A stretch of 64,000 nucleotides of DNA, from NCBI GenBank assembly GCA_013396655.1, contig WBMV01007278.1:127813-191812 (forward strand). The letters are read 5' to 3'. The position numbers were made by a program, and so were the translations under genes. The notes beneath the pieces are model-generated. The model was not told where the DNA came from and searched no databases. It saw only the letters and a list, made by a program, of their open reading frames with translations. How positions within the stretch are numbered: position 1 is the stretch's first letter; each line of letters opens with the position of its first letter. This document shows positions 28,280 to 38,472 of the stretch, one piece after another. This DNA is from Campylorhamphus procurvoides. Lineage: Eukaryota > Chordata > Aves > Passeriformes > Dendrocolaptidae.

Positions 28280-28917
28280 AACACTGAAAGGGTTAACAGA
28301 AATGATTGTGGGAGTTTTTGCTAAGGTTTGCAAAGATACACTGCATGGCTGAGGCCCTGATTAGCTACAAACATAAAAGTATCAGTACTCGGCCTTGAGC
28401 TGTCTAAATGAGAATGGACACCATATGCAACTGAAGATAAATCAGGAAACATGTCAAGAAAATAAGATAACTATAGAAGTTTGCTCATTAGACCAGTTCG
28501 AGTTGCCAATAAAACTGGTTTGAGCTGCTTTTTGAGCCAAGGTGAAAAGTGCACAGCGAGGAAGACCCACGATCTTCATCCCCAAGACTCCCGAAGACCC
28601 CGGCCCAAGAAAAATGGAAACCAGTGCACAAACTCAGATGCCTCCTCCTCAGGGAGGAGGACAGGGCGGAGAAAATGGAAATTATTTCTCGGAACTGATT
28701 AGAATAAGCCTGCCCATTCTAATAAAATAATGTATATGTATAAGGAAATAATGAATATGCATATTTTACCTGCATTTAAGCAAGCCTGTGAGCACAAACA
28801 GGTGTGCATGTCTTTGGTGGACCAATCCCCCATGCACCCAGCATGCTGAATAAACCTACCTTCTCTACAACTACCTAGTTGTGGGGTCTTTTCCGCACAT
28901 CAAAACCCCCTAACACA
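28280..28917 (+). mobile_element. LTR-like element, probably an endogenous-retrovirus solo LTR
   Basis: A segment with LTR-type architecture: an AATAAA signal near 28848, a short following stretch with GTGGGGTCTTTTCCGC, and an end reading CCCCCTAACA, as in many avian LTRs. CTAACAC occurs at both edges (28278-28284 and 28910-28916), but the ends do not make a clean TG...CA pair, so borders are uncertain. No gag, pol or env reading frame adjoins it. Confidence 0.5.
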
Positions 28918-30080
28918 TTTTGAATTTTGTTAATTTTGTCAACTGCTTTATCAGCCTTAAATTCAGGTGCTGAGATCCCAGCAGGGAAAGCACCTCACAG
29001 ATCAGGTCTGAACACAGGTGTAATTCACAGCATAAGTGGTGCTGCCATGTGAGGTGTATTTACTCCAGTCAGTCCCGTATGTGTTGCTCAAGAGCAGTGG
29101 AGGGACCTGGAATCAGACTGATTTACAGTCATTTAGGGCTTTGTGTTCTCAGAGCCAGAGCTAACCAGGAAAGCCTCGCTGAGCTCTTTGGATGCTCAAG
29201 GGGGAGACATGAACAGAGATCTCAGACTAATTGTTCTGCAAGGTCCCACACAACACAGCCTTTCTCTCGAGGGAAATTTGTTTGCCAGTGTGAGAGGAGG
29301 GATTGTCACTGATTCTTGTCCTAGGGAGGGAAGAGAATCTAATTCTTTTCACAGGAGTTCCCTGGTGTGTGGGTGCAGAGTCAAGAAGAGCCCAAACCCT
29401 GGGGGGACTGATCAGTCTCCCTTCTGGAGCCCCAAGGATTCCGCAGTCAGTGCTGTTTTCTGCTGGAACTGAAAGCCCAAGAGCTGAGAGACTCCTGTCA
29501 GTGCCCTTTGGAGTGATAAGAGTTTTATCACCCGGCGTGTTCCTTCCAGGCTACGCTTTGCAGAAGTGGCAACAGAAGGAGAAGGAAACTTCACCTCCCC
29601 CTCAGCCTCGGGAGGGGGTTTATCGGCCACTTCCAGATAAGGAACACCTTGTCAGCTGCTTCCCCTTCTATGTACTGCCCATTTTATATTCTTTTGGGAG
29701 CAAAGGAGATGCCTCCCTAATAACCACCACTCACAACGAAGCCCAGAGCTGCCTCAGTTACATCCAATGACCCACTTCCCTGAGCCCTGACCAGCCACCA
29801 GCAACCTCCCAAAATCTGCCCTCTGGTTTTCAGCAAGCCTTCTAAAAAACTCCAGTGTCAGCCAAAACACTAACTAGGACAGGCCAGTCACCTGCCCTGC
29901 TAAAAGCCACCTGCTGGTGCTGCACTGAGTATCTGTGTCTCCCAAATTCATATTGTTCTGCGAGGGTCTTCCAAAGTTCCTGCACATTGTGCAGTTTGTT
30001 AAGGATCAGACATTCCCCTTGTATATGAGCAGTAAAAACAGCAACAAAGCAAGAGAGACACTTCAGATCACAGCAGGTTG
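28918..30080. other. Intergenic stretch
   Basis: No supported exon. A 155-codon plus-strand open frame (29303-29770) has no recognisable motif or splice context and is not called. Confidence 0.5.
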
Positions 30081-30087
30081 TAATTAT

Positions 30088-30103
30088 TTTAATTAATTTT
30101 AAT
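30088..30103 (-). terminator. Candidate poly(A) signals for the unrecognised minus-strand gene
   Basis: Two ATTAAA hexamers on the minus strand (30098-30103 and 30088-30093) lie about 180-195 nt after the TAA at 30283-30285. This variant signal is common in AT-rich DNA, so support is modest. Confidence 0.3.
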
Positions 30104-30282
30104 TACAGGAATGGCTTGAAGCTAAGGCAGTGGAAACTTGGCCATGAAGAGCCTATCCCAAAAGGCACTGAAAGTCATCCCCAACCTTGCAGGCAGCGTT
30201 GCTACTTCTGTCCCATTCAGGCTCTGCTGTGCTTTCATTTCAGGTTGAAGTTGACAGGAGAGACTTTCATTGCCCTCTTTTG

Positions 30283-30375
30283 TTAACAGGAGGGTTTTGT
30301 GGCTGCAAACAGACTCATTGAAGTGGGAACACCCTGCTCGCTCTGCCTTATCACAGGAATTCCTTGTACAGATAG
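30283..30375 (-). CDS. Unrecognised gene, candidate exon 4 (C-terminal, 30 aa)
   Basis: Acceptor CTTGGTTTACAG, ending at 30376, is followed by 30 codons (LSVQGIPVIRQSEQGVPTSM... ending KPSC) and TAA at 30283-30285. It begins in phase 0, matching the phase 0 end of exon 3. The polypyrimidine tract is moderate and nothing but phase and composition ties it to exon 3, so another terminal exon could be the true one. It is the weakest exon of the model. Confidence 0.3.
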   Translation of the reverse strand, partial: LSVQGIPVIRQSEQGVPTSMSLFAATKPSC

Positions 30376-32264
30376 CTGTAAACCAAGACAGGTGGGCCAG
30401 GCATGACATCCAGTGGTCAAACAGCCTGTGTCAGCCCACATTACCTTCTGGGACCTGAACTGCCCCAAAATGAATCCCACTGGAACAGTCCTTTAAGTTT
30501 TGCTTTGCTCAGTGGGGAAAAGCCATTAAAAAGAATAAATGTTACATTCACCATCATCAATGGGAAAAACCCCTCAGTCACATTTTCAGCAGTCTGCAGC
30601 CTCTTGATTTTCCAAACAGAGTGAACATCTGGAATTCTCCCAGCGTGACTTTTTAAAGAAGTAAACAGCCAGTGCTCCTTGAAATGAAAAACCTGAGTGG
30701 AAGTGCAGTTTGGGGTGAGGAGAATAAGGCAAGAAATCAGTTTTAAAGGTGAGAAAGGGAGGGAGGAACCCACGTGGCCTTGAAAACATCTCCCTGTCTG
30801 ACAACTTAGGGAAGTGTCCAGGCACATTTATCTCTACTCTATTCCCAGAGATTTTGTTCAGAGGTCTTTTCCTTCCAGATATCCTTACAGAAGGTCACTG
30901 CTCTGCTGTTTCTTAAGTGATTCAGGCCCTGCTCCCCTGTCCCATCTGCCCCAAACTGTACATTCCTAAGTAGAAAATATCCATTGAACTTACATTTTCT
31001 GCCTCCTTGGCACTTATTCTGCAAAAACAAGCTTTTCCTTTTCATGAAAACCACCTCGCTTTCTTCCCCAGTATTTGATGAAAAGTGTTAGCTGGCAGAT
31101 TTTCCCTGAAAACATATGGATGTGGCTGATAAAGCCTATCTCCAGCACTCAGTCTGTGCTGGGGGGTGCAGCCTGGCCATTTCAGCTGCATCCCAGCCAT
31201 GTTTGGGAGCTCTGAGAACCCTTCCACTGAAACAAAACAGCAGCTTGGACATGTGCTGATGTTCAACCCCCTGGTGCAATGCTCCAATTATTAATTAGCA
31301 CATCCAACGCACTGCCTGCCCTCTGAAGGGCAGCACAACCCCAGGAAACAGATGCTGAAGAGCTAACTGGGTTCAGCTGAACAGCTGGAGGTGTTTTTCA
31401 GCACCATTAAAAAGAAAAACAGCTTTTCAGCTGCCTTTCAGAGCTCTCAAATCATTCTAAATGTTACAGAAAAAATGTTCCATCATTATTAATGGGCCCT
31501 GTGTGACTCCCAGAATAAAATCTGCACACCTGAAACCTGACTCCTCTTCCGTGCTGGACCGTGGGAGAGTCTCTGCCCCTGGAGGTGTTCCCTGCCCCTG
31601 GAGCTGTCCCCTGCCCTGGGCTGTCACCTGGAATGAGGCAGGAACCTCCCGCAGCGCTCCGCGGATGCGGAAGGTGGATTTTCTATTCCCCTGGCACCGG
31701 GGGCTCTCAGCTGTGCCAGGCTCAGAGCTCTGGCAGCCACACGGGAAACACCTCTGTGCTGCTGCTAAAACGCCCTGAAATCACCCCATTGCAGGCTAAA
31801 AGGCTTCAGCCTTCTGAGCAGAACAGGGCTACATCCATTGGTTTGAGCATCAGGGTGCAGGAATTTTCTTTGGGATACAGCCAGGGCTGACCAGGGAGGG
31901 AAACCACGGGAAGGGAACAAGCAGAAGAAGCTTCTGGAGCAGAACTGAAGAACACAAGTGGTTGAACCCCACTGCCTGCAGCTGGGAGACATCTCTGCAG
32001 GCAGCACACACAGCTGTCCTCCTGGGAGCAGCATCACCCAGGTTCCTGTGCCTGGGCTGGAGAAACCTGGACCCACCACCTACAGCAAACCTGAGGTACC
32101 TGCAGCTTCACACACACCACTGTGCCTGTCTCTCCGTGGGTAACACCAGGGTACACTTCTCAAGAGAATCATAAATCACCTTGCATACTCTAGGAAGCCC
32201 AAAACTAGAGATCCAAATCATTATATGCACTCTGCCCTGCTGACTGATCCATCACTTCACTTAC
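30376..32264 (-). other. Intron 3 of the unrecognised gene
   Basis: About 1.9 kb without a convincing exon. A possible acceptor TTTTGTTTCAG near 31227 opens only 14 codons in the phase required. Confidence 0.3.
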
Positions 32265-32387
32265 AACAGTCCCATTCACAATGTCATTGCTGTGATTCTG
32301 CATCAGTAACTTCCGAAAATGTTCTCCTCCATAATACCTTTCTTCCAACACCGTGCATGTCACATGGGACAGCTCCATGAATTCAGT
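32265..32387 (-). CDS. Unrecognised gene, candidate exon 3 (41 aa)
   Basis: A long T-run with TATCTTAAAG forms the acceptor ending at 32388, and GTAAGTG at 32264-32258 is a near-consensus donor. Between them is a 41-codon frame (TEFMELSHVTCTVLEERYYG, then GEHFRKLLMQNHSNDIVNGTV minus its last residue split at no boundary) starting and ending in phase 0. Composition is protein-like, mixing charged, aromatic and aliphatic residues. This is the best supported exon of the model. Confidence 0.5.
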
Positions 32388-33660
32388 CTTTAAGATAAAA
32401 AAAAAATCATTCACATCTCAAAATCAGACTTGGCCTGTTGCACCCTTTGGAAGATTCAACTTCATATGCTGCAGATTTTTGAGGCCCAGCAGGAACCAAG
32501 ACAAGACTAAGGCTCAGCACAGAGACCAAAACTCCATCCTGACATTGTTTGTTGTTACTTGAATTGTGTGACTAGGACTAAAGTTAATTTAGGAATTCCT
32601 GTCCTTCATTAACTGAATGAGAGACTGTGAGTTAAAAATTAGAAAGGCTCTTCCACATTTCAAAACAGGAAACCTGATTAAATTCATACTTTGTACAACA
32701 TTACAACATATTTTAGGTATGCAGAGTAAAATATTTAACAGGCACCTGAATTACTTAAAAGATTTTTTCACCAAATAATTGTTATATTAAGACAATTTAC
32801 ACACACTACTACAAGATACTTCAAACAATCCATTATATGTAGCTCATGAGGCTCATCCTCAAGGAAAAAATATATGTTAGGAAATACTGATGTGACACCA
32901 TTTTTCTTTCTTGTTTTTGTTGAGCAGATACATCCCACCCTAAAAAAGCCATGACTGAGGATATCCCACATGGGACAGGGAACTCTTTCTTACACCTCTG
33001 GGAGGGATTGTAGCAAACTGCTCCACAAAGCCAGTGCTCAGGGACAGCCTCTGCACCCCACCCCTCCAAAGCAACAGCAAACAGCAATGACACCTGAGGG
33101 GACACCTGAGGCGGCTCTGGCAGAGCTGCAGGTACAGCCCAAGGTCTGTGCTGAGGCTTCTGAACAAGCCAACAGCCCCGTGTGTCTGACACGGGCTGCA
33201 CCGGGCACAGAGGATGGGCACAGACCCCCGGGCACAGCCCAACCCCCAAGCCTCATAAGCCACCCCTTCCCCTCTGCTCACACAGCCCAAGCCCGTCCTC
33301 CCACCCATCAGGGCTTCCCATCCACACACCTATCCCTCAAAAGTTACTCATTGTGGCCACAACTTCTTGCCCATCTGAAACCTTCATGTTCTCAGCTCAC
33401 TGTAGGCTGTGCCTCTGCCCGTGAGCCCCAGCAACACCCCTGGTCACCCAGCAGGGACACAGGTCCCCCATGGTCACCCAGCTGGGCACAGCTCCGGCCA
33501 CCCCACAAAGACTCCGCTCCTCCGACCCCCCTGGCTGGGATGTGCTCTGGTACCACCCCACCAGGCTCACCATCATCTCCAGGCCATTGTTCCTCACGCT
33601 GGGTGCACCTGGTCCAACCTGAACTTTAGCTCCTATCACTGACTCAGACAGACCTGCCAC
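32388..33660 (-). other. Intron 2 of the unrecognised gene
   Basis: About 1.3 kb, GC-rich toward its right half, with a short duplicated GGTCACCCAGC motif (about 33442 and 33473). The 219-codon plus-strand open frame crossing it (32970-33629) is Pro/Ser/Thr-rich, has no motif and is not called. Confidence 0.35.
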
Positions 33661-33724
33661 CTGAGCACTGAAACCGATACAGTTTGAGGTTGATGTGAAG
33701 TCGGAGTAGACATTGAAGTGAAAA
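33661..33724 (-). CDS. Unrecognised gene, candidate exon 2 (21 aa)
   Basis: Acceptor ATCCTCTGTAG, ending at 33725, is followed by 64 nt read as (AG)T then FHFNVYSDFTSTSNCIGFSA and Q, ending in phase 0 at a GTGGCAG donor. Codons have a strong C bias in the third position (TTC, AAC, TAC, GAC), unlike the surrounding intron. The donor is not strong. Confidence 0.4.
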
Positions 33725-34005
33725 CTACAGAGGATGTCAGCCAGTCCCAGTAACCACACAGAAGAGAGAGGGGTGACAGAAATGCTTCCGAGTTCTCCTC
33801 GATTCTCAACCTGTTAAATGTACCATACACCTCTCTCCCTGCCCAAACAGCTTCCCAGGTCTGCACACACGTGGACAGGAGCGATACCTTTGAAAAAAAG
33901 CAGTGAGAAAAGGAGATGGAGTAAGACAGCAGAGAGCAGAAGCGAGGGCAGCCCGAGCTCTTCGTCCGTGCCGAGGGGGCGGGACAGCGGGGGCGGTGCG
34001 GCCAC

Positions 34006-34082
34006 CTCGGATCTCCGGAGGCAGCACCGTTCGTCCTGTCAGTCCTGTCCGGCAGCTCCATCGTGTCCAGCAGGTTCGACAT
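34006..34082 (-). CDS. Unrecognised gene, candidate exon 1 (start codon, 25 aa)
   Basis: ATG at 34080-34082 opens 25 codons (MSNLLDTMELPDRTDRTNGA...), ending CCG AG before a GTGGCC donor, phase 2. An in-frame TGA just upstream fixes the first possible start. Met8 has a better initiation context and could be the real start, giving 111 aa. The donor is weak. Confidence 0.35.
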
Positions 34083-34154
34083 TCCTTCTCACTTCAGCAC
34101 ACCTACGAGCCCTCTGCGGCCACAAGACGTGTCGGTGCCGGGTGGCGGCTCCTC

Positions 34155-34300
34155 CGTGTCCCCTCCCGGCTTATCCCCCTTCCTGGGATTCCCCTCGTGT
34201 CCCCTCCGGCTGCATCCCCTCCCGAGATCCCCCCGTGTCCCCTTCCGGAGGTTTCCCAGGATCCCCCCGTGTCCCCTCCCGCCGCATCCCCCTCCTTGGG
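34155..34300. repeat. Degenerate GC-rich minisatellite in the 34-kb CpG island
   Basis: Imperfect repeats of CCCCGTGTCCCCTCC, alternating with GCATCCCCTCC blocks (near 34157, 34194, 34232, 34266), period about 35-38 bp. The reading frames through it are low-complexity Pro/Arg/Ser and are not genes. Confidence 0.75.
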
Positions 34301-34379
34301 GCTTCCCGGCTACGGCTCCCCGCGGACAGACGGACACTCGACCCGCTTTGCAAAATGTTATTAGCAAATCAGAATAACA

Positions 34380-35560
34380 AGTATCTCTGTTATTTTTGAC
34401 AGTCCGTACTATTTCCTAGCGCACACACAAAAATAATCACTATTTCTCTTAATAAAAATATATGTAGATTAAAAAAAACCATCAGCACTAAAATAAGAAT
34501 AAAAATAGTCATATTTTAATAAAAATACTTGTGTTTTTTTTTCTCCCGGCTATCACTTCATTTCTCTCCAGGTTCCCAACTGCTCAAAAATAATACACAG
34601 AAAATAGATTTCTCTTCCCCACCAAATCAAACCCTGTAACATAAATTGTTTTAATTCAGTGTACTGTGCTTCCCCTCCCTTCCATGCCTTTCTTTTTCTT
34701 TCATCCCTTAATAAAACGTTCCTCAAAACACAGCAGTGGTGAAGAATGAAGGCAAAGCAACCCGTGCCCGGAGAAGGTGCCAGTGCTGTGGGCAGTGCAA
34801 TCCCACGATGCCCCCTGAGCTCTCACCTCCCTGGAATACACAGGGTGACAGACACAGAGACCACCACGCTGCAGAACCTCCTGAAGAACCACCAACCTCA
34901 GTCCTGAGGACAGGACACTCTCCACTCCCGCCTGGGATAGCCAGGGGACGGTCTGGCTTGGCAGGAGCGCTGCATGTGGCTCCTGTGCAGTGAGTGCCAC
35001 ATCACCCAGAGCCCCGTGGAGCCAGCCCTGCTGGGCCCTGCCCTGCCCTCCCCTGGGCACAGAGGGGATGGAGGCTAAGCACCGTGAGCTGCCTGTCTTG
35101 CTCTGCTAAAACACCTCCTCACACCTTCTGTTAGTGTACAATTTATAAGCTGGAGGTTCTGGAGGTCTGCAGTCCCCTGCCTGCCTATCCTCTGCTCTCC
35201 ATGTGGCTCCAGAGATGCCAGGGAATGACCTGACCCCTGAGAGCACAGCCCTGAGCCAACAACCCAACCGTGACTCCCACCATGGCTTCATTCACAGAAG
35301 TGCCATTTCCCCACACATCCCACCATTTAAATTGGAAACTGAAGCTGTTTTGAAACACCAGAAATTCAGAAGAATAGCACTGGCTTGGAGTGAATTTGGT
35401 TTTCCACATCCCAGGGAAAGCAGGAAGCAAAATTTGCTGGGCAGGTTTTTATCCAAACATGTATTTGTAGTGTTTATTTCTGGAAGATGCCCTGCAGACA
35501 CTGTTTAACCCCAGTCAGCAACGAGGCCCCCACACAGCCACTCCCTCACTCCCCCAGTCC
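34380..35560. other. Intergenic stretch
   Basis: AT-rich then mixed DNA between the CpG island and an ERVL-type LTR. I see no exon. T-rich and AAAATA-rich patches occur at 34.4-34.7 kb. Confidence 0.5.
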
Positions 35561-35574
35561 TGGAGGGGAGCAGA

Positions 35575-36051
35575 ACTGGAAAGGATATCTCATGGATTAC
35601 TGAGATAAGAACAGTTTTATAATTGAAGCAAAATATAATCATAATAATAATAATTAACAATAATGAAAAGGAAAAGAGAGAGAGTAAAACCCAAGGAAGA
35701 CAAGTGATGTCAATACCATTGCTCAGCACCCACTGAGCAGTGCCCAGCCCATCCCTGAGCTGTAGTCCCAGCCAGCTCTCCCAGCTTGTCCACTGAACAC
35801 ATTCCATGCTCTGCAATGTCCCTGTGACTACTGGGATCAGCTGTCCTGGCCATGCTCCCTCCCAGCTCCCCATGCACCTCCTCAATGGCAGAGCCTGGGA
35901 ACTGAGAAGTCCTTGACTTGGGGCAAACACTGCTTGGCAGCAACCAAAACATCAGCGTGCTACCCACAGCCTTCTCCTATGGCATCCAAAACACAGCTCT
36001 CCACCAGCTGCCAGAGAGAAAATTAACTCAATTCCAGCTGAAACCAGGACA
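35575..36051 (-). mobile_element. Avian ERVL-type solo LTR
   Basis: On the minus strand the element opens TGTCCTGGTTTCAGCTGG (36051 downward), continues with a GTTAATTTTC segment, and ends with a TTATTATTATTAT-rich stretch followed by TCTTATCTCAGTAATCCATG. This order matches the common avian ERVL LTR as I remember it. No internal retroviral sequence adjoins, so it is a solo LTR. The left border is approximate. It separates the 34-kb island from the DAPK2 3' end. Confidence 0.75.
35636..35666. repeat. (AATA)n-type simple repeat inside the LTR
   Basis: ATAATCATAATAATAATAATT tract. It is a normal component of this LTR family and variable in length. Confidence 0.8.
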
Positions 36052-36690
36052 CACTGAAACTGGTCCCTCTTACTACATATATTATTACAGGATTCTGCCT
36101 CAAAAATTACATGGAAAGCTCATTAAAACACCTTTTAAATGTGACAAGAAGGCTGTGCACTGCTCCTTATCCCTTGACCAGGCATATGTCACAGGTGATG
36201 GCAGCACAAGATATGAAATAAAAGGAAATGAAATAAAACAGTATCAAAATGCAGTGCCACACTGGCAGAAACATCCACTCTCCTGCTTCCACAATTCCTA
36301 CACCCACATTCTCTTTCCCTTCCTTCAACTTTCCCAGTCCCTGCATGTCCCTCTCATAACCATTCCTCCCCACTGCTTTTATTCTTCCTTTACATTATGT
36401 TTCTTTCATCAAATCCAACTTTCTGCTTCTCAGACATTTCCTTCCTTTCACAGAAACTCCTATCAACTGCATTTTAGTCTCTACCTAAGCAGGGATTCAA
36501 AGTTACAAATAAAAGTAGCATATTTTTATTTCTTCCTTAGAAACTGGAAGCCACCAAAATTAACCTGAGAATAGTTTTCAACACTAGTTCACACCTTCTG
36601 CTCTAAAACCTCAGCCTAGAAGTGACAAACACAAAGCCAAACAAACCCAGCCTCCTCATCCATCTATGGCTGTTTCTAACAGGCTTTCTG
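36052..36690. other. Intergenic stretch before the DAPK2 3' end
   Basis: No exon seen. The 216-codon plus-strand open frame at 35918-36568 starts inside the LTR and has no motif. Confidence 0.5.
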
Positions 36691-36694
36691 ACTT

Positions 36695-36700
36695 TTTATT
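36695..36700 (-). terminator. DAPK2: Distal candidate poly(A) signal of DAPK2 alpha
   Basis: AATAAA on the minus strand, 1.1 kb after the alpha stop codon. It would give a 3' UTR of about 1.1 kb. Confidence 0.4.
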
Positions 36701-37665
36701 TATTAAATGGCAAAATAAATACGAACTTCTAACAACAAATACATTCAATGAAAAAAAATAACCTATTCTATGCACATTTTTCAGTACCAATTGAACAATA
36801 CTGGCTTAGAAATGAATACAGTTAAAATGATGCAACTTCCCAGTGAAAGGATGTTACATCAGTATCAAAGTGCTTCCTTCCTCAATTTTGGGTACAGCCC
36901 TTGAATAAAACACAGATATATGCAGTCTGGGTTACATGTAAACAGCACCTACACAAAGAGGTGTTAACCATTCTCTGATTTGCTGACAATAAATAACACT
37001 GACAACAATAACAAAGTCTAATAAAGGCCATTTCTTCAAACACCTTGAGTTTTTAAAGGCCCTGTTTTGTTGTAAAAATATTGTATTTGGGTGCATATAA
37101 ATCACTGCAGAATTTTCTCTTTTTCATCCAAAAAACTGCCCTGGCCTATGTCACCCTCTCAGTGGGCACAACCAGTTGTTCTCACACTGACCATGGGAGT
37201 TGTGTCAGTCCTCAGCCAGAGCACAAGCCTTGTTGCAGTACAGAACTGGTCACTGCCAAGTTCACAAAATCCAGGTTATGATATGTGATGGCATTAGGAC
37301 CTTCTCCTCAATGACAGCAGCAACGGAGCACTGCACTGAGCTAACAAAACCTGGCAGATATCTGCCACCACACATTCATGCTATCAACAAACACAAAAAC
37401 TGCATAAAAAAGCTCCTTAAGACTCAATAACATTTTCCCTGACTGAAACAGTAATGCACACAGCCTGAACCACTGTGCAGAATGGGAATTATTCTGCAGG
37501 AAAAGAGTATCAGTAGAAACCCTACACCCTGAGTGAAGCTGACATCACAAATAGATTGAAGCATCACTGAAACACTCAACATACAACAGCACTCCAGCTG
37601 GTGCTTGTGCTGTGGCATTTCCCTGGGAATCTCTACCCCCAGTTTTCTAGGATGCTCAGTAGGCA

Positions 37666-37671
37666 TTTAAT
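37666..37671 (-). terminator. DAPK2: Proximal candidate poly(A) signal of DAPK2 alpha
   Basis: ATTAAA on the minus strand about 150 nt after the alpha stop codon. It is a variant hexamer. Use of this or the distal AATAAA cannot be told from sequence. Confidence 0.35.
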
Positions 37672-37818
37672 ACCATCACCCAGCTGTTGGTGTTGTTTGA
37701 GAACCAAGAGGCATCACACCAATGGCTCAGACAAGAAGTCAAGGGCTGCTGCCAGGGCTGTTTGCTTCAGCAGGGATGAAGGTTTCCTCTGTCTCCTGCC
37801 CATGGGATTCTCATCACG

Positions 37819-37893
37819 TCAGAATATGCTGCTTCTCCTCTGCTGAGGGACTTCTTTTTGTGAAAGATCCTCACTGTCACTGTCACAGTTTCT
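37819..37893 (-). CDS. DAPK2: DAPK2 alpha terminal exon (C-terminal 24 aa and stop)
   Basis: Acceptor TTTCTATTCCAG, ending at 37894, is followed in phase 0 by RNCDSDSEDLSQKEVPQQRR SSIF (split here) and TGA at 37819-37821. It aligns with the human C terminus (RNCESDTEEDIARRK... ending RRRSSTS). The acidic Ser/Asp patch and the basic Arg-Arg-Ser-Ser end are both kept. The exon is too short to stand out as an ORF and was found by homology and phase. Confidence 0.93.
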   Translation of the reverse strand, partial: RNCDSDSEDLSQKEVPQQRRSSIF

Positions 37894-38137
37894 CTGGAAT
37901 AGAAAGGCCACAATGTCTCAGGCATGTAAATGAGGTACCAGGCACTTCAACATGGTATTCTAATACCATCAGTGTATCAGCTGTTGAGAAAAGCAGAGCG
38001 AACAGAACCCTCCCAGTTTCATTCCAGAAGGTCACAGGCACTGCTGGGGTCCCCCACCCTCCACCACACAGCTGGGCACAAGAGCAGTGAAGCCCTCAAT
38101 GACTGTCTGTGTCTCTGTCGGCCACCAGGGTCATGGC

Positions 38138-38215
38138 ATGGGACACCAGCACCAGTAGGGACACTGCCATGGGACACCAACACCTGCAGGGTCACTGCCA
38201 GGGGACACCAAACAC
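38138..38215. repeat. 31-bp minisatellite, about 2.5 copies
   Basis: Units begin at 38138, 38169 and 38200 (ATGGGACACCARCACC..., ending CACTGCC), exactly 31 bp apart. It lies in the intron between the last two DAPK2 alpha exons. Confidence 0.9.
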
Positions 38216-38472
38216 CAGCTGCTGCTCCTGTACACAATAAACATGGGTAACATCTGAAAGGTTTATGGGGTCACCAGCTCTCCCTCCATGAGATTCCCAT
38301 CACAGTAAGACAGTGCACAGCATTAAAGACACACAGAGGATGCCATGGGCCCATGAGGTTCCCTCTCCAAACCATGGCCATCCTGTTGGGCTGTGCATCC
38401 AGGTACAGGCAGCAAAACCCCCAGCACAGGAAAGCTGGTTGTCCTCCTCCCCCATTTCAGAAATGCACCTAC

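Larger units (their letters stand above)
30283..34082 (-). other. Unrecognised four-exon gene between HERC1 and DAPK2 (model, 118 aa)
   Basis: Exons 34006-34082, 33661-33724, 32265-32387 and 30283-30375 join in phase (77, 64, 123 and 93 nt) into one 118-residue frame. It starts in a CpG island and ends at a TAA. An in-frame TGA lies three codons before the first ATG (34080-34082). A second in-frame ATG (34059-34061) has the stronger context (ACG ATG G). The protein has no signal peptide, membrane segment or repeat that I can see, and exon 3 has the most protein-like composition. I do not recognise the family and assign no function. Two of the three donors are GTGG (weaker), the third is a near-ideal GTAAGTG. 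The region is open intergenic space in the HERC1-DAPK2 synteny as I know it. It could instead be a noncoding RNA with chance frames. Confidence 0.4.
33930..34340 (-). promoter_or_regulatory. CpG island, candidate promoter of the unrecognised gene
   Basis: CpG-dense block (CGGGACAGCGGGGGCGG and similar) between AT-rich flanks, about 17 kb from the HERC1 island and 3.5 kb from the DAPK2 3' end. Neither known gene starts here, so the island implies a further promoter. It contains the first candidate exon and, upstream of it, a GC-rich tandem array. Direction of transcription is inferred from the exon model only. Confidence 0.6.

Noticed and set aside
29303..29770. 155-codon plus-strand frame
   Set aside because: No motif, no splice context and composition like random intergenic DNA.
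31090..31227. Possible exon after TTTTGTTTCAG
   Set aside because: In the required phase it gives 14 codons and a stop, with no support.
33813..33894. Possible extra exon after a T-run (CTTTTTTTCAAAG) in the unrecognised gene
   Set aside because: Including it shifts the frame and leads to a stop early in exon 3; skipping it keeps all phases.
33636..34082. 148-codon minus frame as one intact exon
   Set aside because: It starts with the same ATG as the exon model but reads through GC-rich low-complexity sequence and a T-rich acceptor-like tract. The spliced version gives better composition.
35918..36568. 216-codon plus-strand frame
   Set aside because: Starts within an ERVL-type LTR in antisense and continues into low-complexity sequence.
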